Of a stretch of 64,000 nucleotides of DNA, positions 26,402 to 37,857 are shown piece by piece. The number at the start of each line of letters is the position of its first letter. Position 1 is the stretch's first letter. This DNA comes from Kushneria indalinina DSM 14324 (GTDB taxonomy: Bacteria; Pseudomonadota; Gammaproteobacteria; Pseudomonadales; Halomonadaceae), in assembly GCF_003385845.1 (NCBI RefSeq), contig NZ_QRDJ01000007.1:647380-711379 (forward strand). The letters are read 5' to 3'. Under the pieces are notes generated by a model, which was not told where the DNA came from, ran no database searches, and was given only the letters and a program-made list of their open reading frames with translations. The position numbers and the translations under genes were made by a program.

Positions 26402-26555
26402 TTATCCACGCACGAAAAGGACAGCGCTGTGCATAACTTTGTGCACAAGCTGCGCACTTCATTTCCGGAAGGCCATCCATGCGACCCGGAGAGGCCCGGG
26501 TGACGGGGATAAGGTTATCCACAGGCCGTCTGAAGTCCCAACCCGGTGTGGATAA
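26402..26555. other. DnaA-box cluster in the rpmH-dnaA intergenic region (candidate oriC)
   Basis: The 330-bp gap between rpmH and dnaA holds five DnaA-box-like 9-mers: TTATCCACG at 26402, TTATGCACA on the minus strand at 26428-26436, TTGTGCACA at 26439, a perfect TTATCCACA at 26515-26523, and another perfect copy on the minus strand at 26547-26555. This location holds the origin in pseudomonads and relatives. It may also be the site of dnaA autoregulation. No strongly AT-rich unwinding element is obvious beyond short A/T runs near 26395-26405 (AATTTTTATCC), so replication initiation here is likely rather than shown. Confidence 0.75.
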
Positions 26556-26616
26556 CCCGTTCCACGAGCGTTACACTACCGCCCCATTTGCACGACTCAC
26601 CATCAAGAGGTCGCGT

Positions 26617-28167
26617 GTGTCCATCGCTCTCTGGCAGCAATGTCTCGACTATTTACAGGATGAATTGAGCTCTCAGCAGTTCAATACCTGGATCCGTCCC
26701 CTGCAGGCCGAAAGCGGTTCCAGTGACCACGAACTCTCCCTGCTGGCCCCCAATCGCTTCGTGCGTGACTGGGTCAATGACAAGTATTTAAAGCGCATCA
26801 ACGAGCTGATGCGCGAGCTGGCCCAGGGCCGGCCGCCCAAGGTGTCGCTGGATATCGGCAGCCGCCGTACGGTGTCCAACCCCGTATCGCGTCCGGCGAC
26901 CGACAGCGAACCTGCGACCGGCCAGGCGCAAAACAATAGCGGTGATCATGGCCAGGCGGCCTGGTCTTCAGGCGTGACACGTTCCTCGACGCGTGCGCCC
27001 ATGCCGCCTTCGCCACCCACGTCGCCGCGCGGCGACTATCAGGACGAGCGCGAGATCCCTGCTGCGCCGCCCTCCGGCAATACCACCGGCGGGCGTCGCA
27101 GTGACAGCGGCGAACGTCAGGTGCAGGTCGAAGGCAGCATTCGCCACCAGAGCGGGCTCAACCCGGGATTTACCTTTGAAACCTTCGTCGAGGGTAAATC
27201 CAACCAGCTGGCGCGGGCCGCCTCGCGCCAGGTCGCCGAGAACCCGGGCGGTGCCTATAACCCGCTGTTCCTTTATGGCGGTGTGGGTCTGGGTAAAACC
27301 CACCTGATGCACGCGGTCGGCAACCATCTGGCCGGGCTGCGCGACAACGCTCGGGTGGTCTATCTGCACTCCGAGCGCTTCGTGGCCGACATGGTCAAGG
27401 CGCTGCAGCTCAACGCCATCAACGACTTCAAGCGCTTTTATCGCAGCGTCGATGCGCTGCTGATCGATGACATCCAGTTCTTTGCCGGCAAGGAGCGCTC
27501 CCAGGAGGAGTTCTTCCACACCTTTAATGCGCTGCTGGAAGGCGGTCAGCAGATGATTCTGACCTCGGACCGCTACCCCAAGGAGATCAGCGGCGTCGAA
27601 GAGCGTCTGAAATCGCGCTTTGGCTGGGGCCTGACGGTGGCGATCGAGCCGCCGGAGCTTGAGACCCGCGTGGCGATTCTGATGAAAAAGGCCGAGCAGG
27701 CGAAGGCCGATCTGCCCCATGACGCGGCGTTTTTCATCGCCCAGAAGATCCGCTCCAACGTGCGTGAGCTCGAAGGCGCACTCAAGAAGGTGATCGCGGA
27801 TTCCCACTTCATGGGGCAGCCGATCAACCAGGAGTTCATCCGCGAATCGCTCAAGGATCTGCTGGCGCTGCAGGACAAGCAGGTGGGCGTGGACAACATC
27901 CAGCGCACCGTCGCCGAGTACTACAAGATCAAGGTGGCCGATCTACACTCCAAGCGCCGTTCGCGCTCGGTGGCCCGCCCGCGGCAGGTCGCCATGGCGC
28001 TGGCCAAGGAGCTGACCAACCACAGCCTGCCGGAAATCGGCGATGCCTTCGGCGGGCGTGACCACACCACGGTGCTGCACGCCTGTCGCAAGGTGGTGGA
28101 ACTGCGCGAAGAGAACTCCGATATCCGCGAGGACTACAAGAACCTGCTGCGTCTTTTGACCAGCTGA
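26617..28167 (+). CDS. dnaA: DnaA, chromosomal replication initiator
   Basis: The 516-residue protein (E. coli 467) begins [20 protein letters not shown], domain I for DnaB loading. A long Pro/Ser/Gly-rich domain II follows (about 85-180), which accounts for the extra length. The AAA+ domain has Walker [10 protein letters not shown] (about 223) and Walker [10 protein letters not shown] (about 285). Domain IV ends with the DNA-binding signature [15 protein letters not shown]. The GTG start has AAGAGG upstream and gives the family N-terminus; the frame from 26479 overlaps DnaA boxes and is rejected. First gene of dnaA-dnaN-recF-gyrB. Confidence 0.97.
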   Translation: MSIALWQQCLDYLQDELSSQQFNTWIRPLQAESGSSDHELSLLAPNRFVRDWVNDKYLKRINELMRELAQGRPPKVSLDIGSRRTVSNPVSRPATDSEPATGQAQNNSGDHGQAAWSSGVTRSSTRAPMPPSPPTSPRGDYQDEREIPAAPPSGNTTGGRRSDSGERQVQVEGSIRHQSGLNPGFTFETFVEGKSNQLARAASRQVAENPGGAYNPLFLYGGVGLGKTHLMHAVGNHLAGLRDNARVVYLHSERFVADMVKALQLNAINDFKRFYRSVDALLIDDIQFFAGKERSQEEFFHTFNALLEGGQQMILTSDRYPKEISGVEERLKSRFGWGLTVAIEPPELETRVAILMKKAEQAKADLPHDAAFFIAQKIRSNVRELEGALKKVIADSHFMGQPINQEFIRESLKDLLALQDKQVGVDNIQRTVAEYYKIKVADLHSKRRSRSVARPRQVAMALAKELTNHSLPEIGDAFGGRDHTTVLHACRKVVELREENSDIREDYKNLLRLLTS

Positions 28168-28264
28168 TGGTGGCCCGAGCGATCGACACCGTACGCGCAC
28201 CATCAGTGGTGACCGACATGACAACACTGTGGCCGCAACAAGAGCCTGAAAAGAGTGGAGCCCC

Positions 28265-29368
28265 ATGAAATTTTCCATTTCGCGTGAAGCCCTGCTGCGC
28301 CCGCTGACGCTGGTGGCCGGGGTGGTGGAGCGCCGTCAGACCCTGCCGGTGCTCTCCAACGTTTTATTGACGGTCAGCGATGATGAACTGTCACTGACCG
28401 GCACCGATCTCGAAGTCGAACTGATCGGTCGCGTAGCACCCTCGAGCATCGAGGAGAGCGGCTCGGTAACCGTCCCGGCGCGCAAGCTGATGGACATCTG
28501 CAAGTCGCTGCCCGATCAGTCCGAGATCACTCTGGCCATCGAGGAGGGCCGAGCGCTGCTGCGCTCCGGGCGCTCGCGCTTTACGCTCTCGACCCTGCCG
28601 GCGGCTGAATTTCCCAATATCGATGAAGGTCAGGGCAGTACCGAACTCACCCTGCCGCGACGCACGCTCAAGCAGCTCATCGATGCCACCGGCTTTGCGA
28701 TGGCGCAGCAGGACGTGCGCTATTACCTCAACGGCATGCTGATTGAGCTGCGCGATCATCTGGTGCGCACCGTGGCCACCGACGGTCACCGTCTGGCCGT
28801 ATGCTCACGCAGTGCCGATATCGCCCTTGAGGAACCCCAGCGTCTGATCCTGCCGCGCAAGGGCGTGGTCGAGCTCTCGCGTTTGCTCGATGACAGCGAC
28901 GAGCCGGTCACGCTGATGCTCGGCGCCAGCCATCTGCGCGTACGCACCGGCGCCTACACCTTTACCTCGCGGCTGGTGGACGGCAAGTTCCCCGACTACG
29001 AGCGGGTCATCCCCAAGGGCGGCGACAAGCAGATTCTGGCCGAACGCGGCGAGCTGCGTAAGGTGCTCTCGCGAACCGCCATTCTCTCCAACGAGAAGTA
29101 TCGCGGCGTGCGGCTCAATCTGGAAGCGGGCAATCTGCGGGTGCTGGCCAACAACCCCGAGCAGGAAGAGGCCGAAGAGAACGTGGCGATCGACTACAGC
29201 GGCAGCGCGCTGGAGATCGGTTTCAACGTTGGCTATCTGATCGATGTGCTCAGCGTGCTGGACACCGATCAGGTCCAGCTGACGCTGTCCGACCCCAACA
29301 GCAGTGCGCTGCTGGAAGCGCCCGGCGGCGGCGATGCCATGTACGTTGTCATGCCGATGCGGCTCTGA
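28265..29368 (+). CDS. dnaN: DNA polymerase III beta sliding clamp
   Basis: The 367-residue product (E. coli 366) is the ring-shaped processivity clamp. It starts MKFSISREALLRPLTLVAGVVERRQTLPVLSN and ends with YVVMPMRL, the conserved C-terminal strand that helps form the partner-binding pocket. The three-fold domain repeat fits the length. It lies 97 bases after dnaA, preceded by a weak GTGGAG ribosome-binding site. Confidence 0.97.
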   Translation: MKFSISREALLRPLTLVAGVVERRQTLPVLSNVLLTVSDDELSLTGTDLEVELIGRVAPSSIEESGSVTVPARKLMDICKSLPDQSEITLAIEEGRALLRSGRSRFTLSTLPAAEFPNIDEGQGSTELTLPRRTLKQLIDATGFAMAQQDVRYYLNGMLIELRDHLVRTVATDGHRLAVCSRSADIALEEPQRLILPRKGVVELSRLLDDSDEPVTLMLGASHLRVRTGAYTFTSRLVDGKFPDYERVIPKGGDKQILAERGELRKVLSRTAILSNEKYRGVRLNLEAGNLRVLANNPEQEEAEENVAIDYSGSALEIGFNVGYLIDVLSVLDTDQVQLTLSDPNSSALLEAPGGGDAMYVVMPMRL

Positions 29369-29396
29369 TCCTCCTGCCAGCTCGTCTGTCACAACA

Positions 29397-29418
29397 GCGC
29401 CCGGCATTGGCCGGGCGC
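29397..29418 (+). other. Perfect GC-rich hairpin between dnaN and recF
   Basis: GCGCCCGGC (29397-29405) pairs with GCCGGGCGC (29410-29418) around ATTG. There is no T tract, so full termination is unlikely. It ends 19 bases before the recF start and might lower recF expression or mark an mRNA processing end. Confidence 0.5.
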
Positions 29419-29437
29419 GCGTCCCCTTCGGATCGCC

Positions 29438-32967
<3,530 letters not shown>

Positions 32968-32991
32968 TCCGGTCAAGTCTTCGCCTCATCC

Positions 32992-33018
32992 AACCGGAGC
33001 CTCGTGCTCCGGTTTTTT
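32992..33018 (+). terminator. Terminator after gyrB
   Basis: AACCGGAGC pairs with GCTCCGGTT around a 5-base loop, followed by six T. It closes the dnaA-dnaN-recF-gyrB unit. Confidence 0.9.
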
Positions 33019-33063
33019 ATGCCCCGGGTTGTCTGCCGGTCATGCCCTCGGAGTGATGCCCTG

Positions 33064-33300
33064 ATGCTCGACAGTGTTGGACCCCTGGCCGGACAGTTTT
33101 TCGGTTTCGTCTCGCTGCTGCTCTATCTGCTGGCCTTTGCCAGCCGGCGTGACGAGCGGCTGATGGTGATCCTGGTTCTCGCCAACGTGACGTTTGCGCT
33201 GCAGTTTGCCTTTCTGGGCAGCTGGACGGCCGCGACGCTGTCGCTGGTGGTGATCCTGCGCATTGCGCTGGCCCGGCGCTATCCGCAGGCGTTCGAGTAA
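33064..33300 (+). CDS. Short YgjV-like inner-membrane protein
   Basis: The 78-residue product has three hydrophobic helices and matches, as far as I can judge by eye, only the N-terminal half of the YgjV family (GFVSLLLYLLAFASRRDERL, then FAFLGSWTAATLSLVVILRIALARR). E. coli YgjV is about twice as long, so this is either a natural half-length version or a truncation. The last 22 bases overlap the convergent gene on the other strand. An ATG at 33064 is preferred over the TTG-type start at 33004, which falls inside the terminator region. Function unknown. Confidence 0.65.
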   Translation: MLDSVGPLAGQFFGFVSLLLYLLAFASRRDERLMVILVLANVTFALQFAFLGSWTAATLSLVVILRIALARRYPQAFE

Positions 33301-33707
33301 CCGGTTACCTCGATAAACCACTTTGGTGCCATGCGGCCAAAATCGCGGCGCACGTTGGTTTTAAGGGCCGCCTTCGAGTCCAGCACCACACACTCTCCCG
33401 CCTCGCGTACGAACACCACCCAGTGCCAGAAGGGCACGCCGTCGATTTGTCGCCACTTGATCGCCAGCAGAGCTCGATCCGGCAGGTCCTCCCAGCCGGT
33501 AAAGGGCTGCTCGTCGCTGGAAGCCTCGATGTCCAGATCGGCCAGCAGGTGCCTGACGTAGGCTGTCTGTGACCACAGCGAATGATCACCGGCAAAAATG
33601 CCAAGCGCGGCGGCCCGGGCTCGCGCCGTCTCATAATCAAGGCCTGCCAGCGCGGCGCAGGCGGCGATGCCGCAGCCGGTGGGTTCTTTTTGAATAACGG
33701 GCGTCAT
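33279..33707 (-). CDS. C39-like cysteine peptidase-fold protein
   Basis: The 142-residue protein has a papain/C39-like layout: catalytic Cys in TGCGIAACAALAG (about residue 12), catalytic His in FWHWVVFV (about 95) and Asp in VVLDSKA (about 108). There is no signal peptide and no ABC transporter, so it is not a classical bacteriocin-leader peptidase; it resembles the stand-alone C39-like domains found in many proteobacteria. Divergent from the MerR gene and convergent, with a 22-bp overlap, with the YgjV-like gene. Activity is inferred from the triad only. Confidence 0.7.
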   Translation of the reverse strand: MTPVIQKEPTGCGIAACAALAGLDYETARARAAALGIFAGDHSLWSQTAYVRHLLADLDIEASSDEQPFTGWEDLPDRALLAIKWRQIDGVPFWHWVVFVREAGECVVLDSKAALKTNVRRDFGRMAPKWFIEVTGYSNACG

Positions 33708-33722
33708 GGATAATCCTTTTGC

Positions 33723-33753
33723 TTGACCTGGAGTGCGCTCCAGGCCGTAACCT
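33723..33753 (+). promoter_or_regulatory. MerR-type promoter with 19-bp spacer and palindromic operator
   Basis: The -35 TTGACC (33723-33728) and -10 TAACCT (33748-33753) are 19 bp apart, the overlong spacing typical of MerR-regulated promoters. The spacer region holds the perfect inverted repeat CTGGAG-TGCG-CTCCAG (33728-33743). The promoter faces the MerR gene 30 bases downstream, so autoregulation of the merR-like/CMD operon is expected. Confidence 0.85.
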
Positions 33754-33782
33754 CTTTTTTGGCTTCAGCACTGGAGGGATGC

Positions 33783-34154
33783 ATGAAGATTGGAGAACTG
33801 GCCAGACGCTCGGGGCGTTCGACCCATACGCTGCGCTACTACGAGCGCATTGGTCTTCTGCCGCCGCCCCGGCGGGATGGCTCGGGTCAGCGCGACTATG
33901 ACGCCAGCATACTGGTATGGCTGGCTTTTCTGGAGCGCCTGCGCGCCACCGGCATGCCGATTCGTGAAATGCTCGATTACGCCGCTCTGCGCGCCCGCGG
34001 TGTGGAGACTGCGCAAACGCGCTGTAATCTGCTTGAGGCGCATCGTGAGCGGGTTCGCGAGCACATGTGTCTTTTGCAGGCATCGCTTGAAGTGCTGGAT
34101 ACCAAAATCGAAGGCTACCACGCCACCCTGCATGAGGAGACATCAAGGATATGA
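33783..34154 (+). CDS. MerR-family transcriptional regulator
   Basis: The 123-residue protein begins MKIGELARRSGRSTHTLRYYERIGLLPPPRR, the MerR winged-helix signature, followed by a dimerisation coiled coil (about 80-118, CNLLEAHRERVREHMCLLQAS). There is no metal-binding Cys pair at the C-terminus, so a metal sensor is less likely; it resembles the group that controls oxidoreductases or aldehyde/quinone responses. The ATG at 33783 has GGAGGG upstream. The stop overlaps the next gene by four bases. The operator in its own promoter fits MerR-type untwisting activation. Confidence 0.9.
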   Translation: MKIGELARRSGRSTHTLRYYERIGLLPPPRRDGSGQRDYDASILVWLAFLERLRATGMPIREMLDYAALRARGVETAQTRCNLLEAHRERVREHMCLLQASLEVLDTKIEGYHATLHEETSRI

Positions 34155-34558
34155 GCCAACCCCATGAGAGCGACAGACTGATTCGCGGACGTCAGGCCCT
34201 GGCTGCCATTGATGGCGAGGCAGGAGAGAAGGTCATAAGCGCACTGGCCGATATTGCGCCCGATTTTGCGACTTATCTGCTGGAGTTTCCGTTTGGCGAT
34301 ATCTACTCGCGTCCCGGGCTTGATCTGCGCAGTCGTGAAACGGCCACTATCGCGGCACTGACGGCCATGGGCACGGCGCCGGCTCAGCTGAAGGTCCATA
34401 TCGAGGCTGGCCTGAATGTCGGGCTCAGCCGAGAGGAAATTGTTGAAATCATTATGCAGATGGCGGTGTATGCCGGATTCCCGGCTGCGCTCAACGGACT
34501 TTTTGTTGCCAGGGAGGCGTTCACCGCTCGTGAGGGCAACGCCGAGACAAGTACCTAA
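34151..34558 (+). CDS. Carboxymuconolactone decarboxylase-family protein
   Basis: The 135-residue all-helical protein carries the CMD signature region (RETATIAALTAMGTAPAQLKVHIEAGLNVGLSREEIVEIIMQMAVYAGFPAALNGL). The AhpD Cys-x-x-Cys pair is absent, so it is not a peroxidase adaptor and is nearer to the gamma-carboxymuconolactone decarboxylase group. Cotranscribed with the MerR regulator through an ATGA overlap, so its expression probably responds to the MerR ligand. Its TAA stop interlocks with the TAG of the convergent nuclease gene. Confidence 0.85.
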   Translation: MSQPHESDRLIRGRQALAAIDGEAGEKVISALADIAPDFATYLLEFPFGDIYSRPGLDLRSRETATIAALTAMGTAPAQLKVHIEAGLNVGLSREEIVEIIMQMAVYAGFPAALNGLFVAREAFTAREGNAETST

Positions 34559-35310
34559 AAAAGCTGCCCCTGTTCGGGCCGTGCCGGCAGACCCCGCCGG
34601 GCATACTCGGCCTCGAGCGAGGCGAGCACGTCGATATTGCCGCCGCGCCAGCCGTTCAGTGCCCTGACCAGTGCATCGTCATCGAGGGACTCGATCGTGT
34701 GACCGCGCGCCGGGCCAAAGCGCAGGCGCATACCGGGCACCGGCTGGCCGGTGGTGGCCCAGTCGAGAAAGCCGGCAAAGTCGGTAAAACCAAAGCGGGC
34801 CATCAACGGCGGGATCAGGGCGGCGGTCATGCGTACATCACCCAGCGCGTCGTGGGCGTTGAGGGGCGCCTCACCGGTCAGCGCCTGGTAGGTGCTGGCA
34901 AGCGAGGCGCTTTCAAGGCCGTCGCGCTTTTTGAGCCGATAGGCCGGCAGGAAAAGGTCCAGGCTGCGCCTGGGACGCAGCCCCAGGCGGTGAGCGATCA
35001 CGTTGTCAAAGCTGGTGTTGCTAAAGCCGATGACCAGCGCGTCAAAGCCCTGACGCGCCGCGGCCTGATAGACCTCCGGCACGGCGCGGCGATAGTCGGG
35101 GCAGTCGGCGACATCCTCATCACGCAGACCGTGCACGCGAGTGGTGGCCGATGCGATCGGCCCGCCCGGATGATAGTTGGCGTAGGACTGCCACCGGCGA
35201 TAAAAGGCGCCGTCATTGCCCAGTATGCCGCTCAGTACGGCCAGCTGCACCACGCCGCAGTGTCGGGCGCTGCCGCCGGCGGTTTCAAAGTCGTGAATCA
35301 GCGCACGCAT
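34555..35310 (-). CDS. DEDDh exonuclease resembling the exonuclease domain of ExoI (SbcB)
   Basis: The 251-residue protein has all DEDDh residues: HDFET (motif I, about residues 6-10), GFSNTSFDN (motif II, about 95), and NAHDALGDVR (motif III, His and Asp, about 150). Spacing and the segments VHGLRDEDV, LDLFLPAYRLKKRDGL and LASTYQALTG resemble the catalytic domain of exonuclease I, but the SH3-like and helical C-terminal domains of full ExoI (about 475 residues) are missing. It would degrade single-stranded DNA or RNA 3' to 5'. The start overlaps the arginase-family gene by 13 bases, suggesting one operon. Confidence 0.8.
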   Translation of the reverse strand: MRALIHDFETAGGSARHCGVVQLAVLSGILGNDGAFYRRWQSYANYHPGGPIASATTRVHGLRDEDVADCPDYRRAVPEVYQAAARQGFDALVIGFSNTSFDNVIAHRLGLRPRRSLDLFLPAYRLKKRDGLESASLASTYQALTGEAPLNAHDALGDVRMTAALIPPLMARFGFTDFAGFLDWATTGQPVPGMRLRFGPARGHTIESLDDDALVRALNGWRGGNIDVLASLEAEYARRGLPARPEQGQLF

Positions 35311-36161
35311 GGCGTCTCATCAGACAAAAGCCGTCGGGCCAGCGGCATCAGTATCTCCACCAGCACCGTCAGATCCGCCGGTTCCGTGGCGTTCGGCCAT
35401 CGGGCTTCCAGCTCGGCGACTTCCATGCCGACGACGTCTTCCTCGGCTAGGGCGGCCATCAGCTCGGCCAGACATTCCGTGGCAAGGCCGCCGTCGATCT
35501 GGTGGTCGCTGGGTACCACGCCGGGCTGGAGCACGTCGCAGTCGAGGTGGATATAGACCGGGCGGCCGTTGATGGCACGTTGCAGCGCCTCGACGTCGAG
35601 CTGTGCCGGGGGCAGATGAAGCAGGCGTTTGTCATCGATGAGTGCCTGCTCGGCGGGGTCGAGCTGGTGGGCGCCGGCCAGAATGACCTGAGCCAGCGAC
35701 AGATCACTGCCCAGACCGCTGTCCCACAGCCCGGCGGCGCCGGCAATCACCATGCCACCGAGATAGCCGGATTCGGAGGTCTCCGGCGTGTTGAGATCGC
35801 CATGGGCATCGAACCAGACGATGCAGGCCTCGGGGTGCTGCCGGGCGATCACCGGCAGGGTGGCCAGCGCGCCGGCGCAGCGGCTCATGGTCAAAACGGG
35901 ACGCTTGCCTGCCGACAGCGTCTTCTCCAGGTATCGTCCCAGCGACACGAAATCGGGCGTGACGGCCTCGAGCATCTGCTGCCAGCTGCCCGACAGCGCC
36001 TGACCCGGCGCCCCCAGCGTCTGCAGGGGAATCCCGAGAACGGCCGCCAGACGCTGCGCCAGGGCGAGGGCGCCGGTCATGCCGTGAGGATTGCGGCCGC
36101 CACAGTTGCCCTGAAAACAGATCAGCGGCGGCGGGGCGGTCGAAGGGGACGGCTGCACCAT
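35298..36161 (-). CDS. Arginase/agmatinase-fold protein with altered metal site
   Basis: The 287-residue protein keeps the ureohydrolase motifs VWFDAHGDLNTPETS (about 115-129) and HLDCDVLQPGVVP (about 205-217). In place of the first metal motif (usually GGDHS or GGDC) it has MSRCAGALATLP near residue 92. The first Mn-ligand His is therefore replaced, probably by Cys, and the neighbouring Gly-Asp is lost. It may bind one metal, use another guanidino compound, or be inactive. Arginase-like overall, but I would not call it arginase. Upstream partner of the ExoI-like gene. Confidence 0.75.
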   Translation of the reverse strand: MVQPSPSTAPPPLICFQGNCGGRNPHGMTGALALAQRLAAVLGIPLQTLGAPGQALSGSWQQMLEAVTPDFVSLGRYLEKTLSAGKRPVLTMSRCAGALATLPVIARQHPEACIVWFDAHGDLNTPETSESGYLGGMVIAGAAGLWDSGLGSDLSLAQVILAGAHQLDPAEQALIDDKRLLHLPPAQLDVEALQRAINGRPVYIHLDCDVLQPGVVPSDHQIDGGLATECLAELMAALAEEDVVGMEVAELEARWPNATEPADLTVLVEILMPLARRLLSDETPCVR

Positions 36162-36218
36162 GAGATCTCCTTGTCAGAGGGAAGGGCCTGATCATGCCAC
36201 GGCGTCTACACAATCACA

Positions 36219-37658
36219 TCAGCGCGTGGTCATAAAGGCGCGAATGCCTTCGGCCAGCTGACGCCCGAGGCGTTCCAGCGTCTCGCCCTCGACCATGCCG
36301 ACGCCCAGCACCAGGCCGCGACGTGGATCATCGGCGGCGCAGACCGGGCTGAGCGGCTTGACCACCAGTCGGTAGTGATTGAGCAGATAGCGCGCCAGCC
36401 GCACGTCATCGATCTCCGGGGCGAGCGTTACGCACAGCGTGATGGTGCCGGCCGGGGGCGAAATCTCGACCACGCCCGGAAGTCCCGTCAGCAGGTCATG
36501 CAGGGTCTGCTGGCGCAGCAGATACTCGCGGTTGATGCGCCGACACCAGCGGTCCAGATCGCCATCGGCCATGAACTGCGCCAGTACCGCCTGATCGAGC
36601 ATGCGCCCTTCGCGAAAGATCTCGCTGCGCAATCGATTGATGGCCCCGCTCAGCGCCCGGGGCACGACCAGATACCCCAGCCGCAGTCCCGGAAACATCA
36701 GCTTGGAGAACGAGCCGGCCAGAATGGAGCGACCGTCATCGGGGCAGAAGAGCAGCGCTCGGTGACGGCTATCAAAGAACTCGTAGTCGTCCTCGATGAT
36801 GAGCTCCGGCGCCAGTCGCTCGACCAGTGCGCGCTTGTCCTCGATCGGCATGGGCACGCTCAGGGGGTAGTGGCGCGCACCGGTCAGGTAGAGAAGGCGC
36901 GGTGCGCGCGCCGCTGACGGCGGGTCGCGATAGCCCGCACCGGGCTGCCAGGGGCACTGATCGATGCCCAGCCCCGCGGCCTGAAAGACGTTACGCGCGC
37001 CCCAGTAGCAGGGCGAATCCATGACCACGCGCTCGCCGTGATCGGCGAATGCCAGCGCGCACAGCTCCAGACCGTGATGGGTGCCATCGGTAATGATGAT
37101 CTGTTCCAGGGCGCACTCGATGCCGCGCCCGCGGCGAAGAAAGTCGGCGATCTCACGCTTGAGCGGCCCGTAGCCGCCGCTGGAGTAGGACAGCAGCAGG
37201 GCATTGTGCGGCACGGTCAGGGTGGCGTAGAGCGTGCGCCAGCGCCGCATGGGAAAGCGGGCAATATCGGGGATGCCCGGTACGAAGGCGCCGCTCTGGA
37301 TCGGGCTGGCACCGCTGGTGCTCAGAATCTGTCGGGCCCGGTGTGACAACGCCACCGGCGGTGCTGACGCCTGTGGTGTCGATGTGCTCGGGCGCCGGCT
37401 CCAGCTGCCGCGGCCGTGCTGGGTCGTCAGCAGATGCTGTGACTGCAAAAGCTCGATGACGCCGGCCAGGGTATTGCGTGCCACGCCCAGGCGCTGGCAG
37501 ATATGGCGGTGGGCCGGCAGGCGCTGGCCGTCGACCCACTGCAGCTCGATCAGACCAGTCAGGGCCTGCTCCAGACGCACCTGCTTGCTCAGCCGGTCGG
37601 GCTGGCGCTGCCAGGCCGCTTCAATATCGCTCAGAGCCTCTTCGGCAGATCGCTGCAT
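36219..37658 (-). CDS. gabR: MocR/GabR-family regulator (winged helix fused to aminotransferase)
   Basis: The 479-residue product has a GntR-type winged helix (about 18-85, RLPAHRHICQRLGVARNTLAGVIELL) followed by an inactive-type class I aminotransferase domain with PLP features: TDGTHHGLELCALAF, LIIEDDYEFFDS, and the PLP Lys in AGSFSKLMFPGLRLGY. It is divergent from a permease-gabD-gabT cluster, so a GabR role (activation by GABA-PLP) is strongly suggested. The frame is open to 37763; an ATG at 37697 is an alternative start. The start chosen gives the family length and leaves about 200 bp of regulatory DNA. Confidence 0.85.
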   Translation of the reverse strand: MQRSAEEALSDIEAAWQRQPDRLSKQVRLEQALTGLIELQWVDGQRLPAHRHICQRLGVARNTLAGVIELLQSQHLLTTQHGRGSWSRRPSTSTPQASAPPVALSHRARQILSTSGASPIQSGAFVPGIPDIARFPMRRWRTLYATLTVPHNALLLSYSSGGYGPLKREIADFLRRGRGIECALEQIIITDGTHHGLELCALAFADHGERVVMDSPCYWGARNVFQAAGLGIDQCPWQPGAGYRDPPSAARAPRLLYLTGARHYPLSVPMPIEDKRALVERLAPELIIEDDYEFFDSRHRALLFCPDDGRSILAGSFSKLMFPGLRLGYLVVPRALSGAINRLRSEIFREGRMLDQAVLAQFMADGDLDRWCRRINREYLLRQQTLHDLLTGLPGVVEISPPAGTITLCVTLAPEIDDVRLARYLLNHYRLVVKPLSPVCAADDPRRGLVLGVGMVEGETLERLGRQLAEGIRAFMTTR

Positions 37659-37716
37659 GACGCTTGTCCGGGCAGGGTGGCGGGCGTGAGGGGCCATTAT
37701 GGTGGCGGCGTCGCGC

Positions 37717-37769
37717 AGTGGTCTACCTGAACACACAAGTGGTTCACGTACCGGATGCGCCACAGTGGT
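37717..37769. promoter_or_regulatory. Candidate GabR operator: three AGTGGT direct repeats
   Basis: AGTGGT occurs at 37717-37722, 37738-37743 and 37764-37769, all in the same orientation, spaced 21 and 26 bp, in the divergent region between the MocR-type regulator and the GABA genes. MocR/GabR proteins bind direct repeats (ATACCA in Bacillus subtilis), so these are plausible sites. The first pair is spaced two helical turns apart. Binding is inferred. Confidence 0.5.
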
Positions 37770-37857
37770 AGCGTGTGATCAGGAGCAACAACAAGGCATC
37801 AATGCCGAACAGACACTCCCATCGCCCTGAATGATCATAACAATGACGGAATAATCC

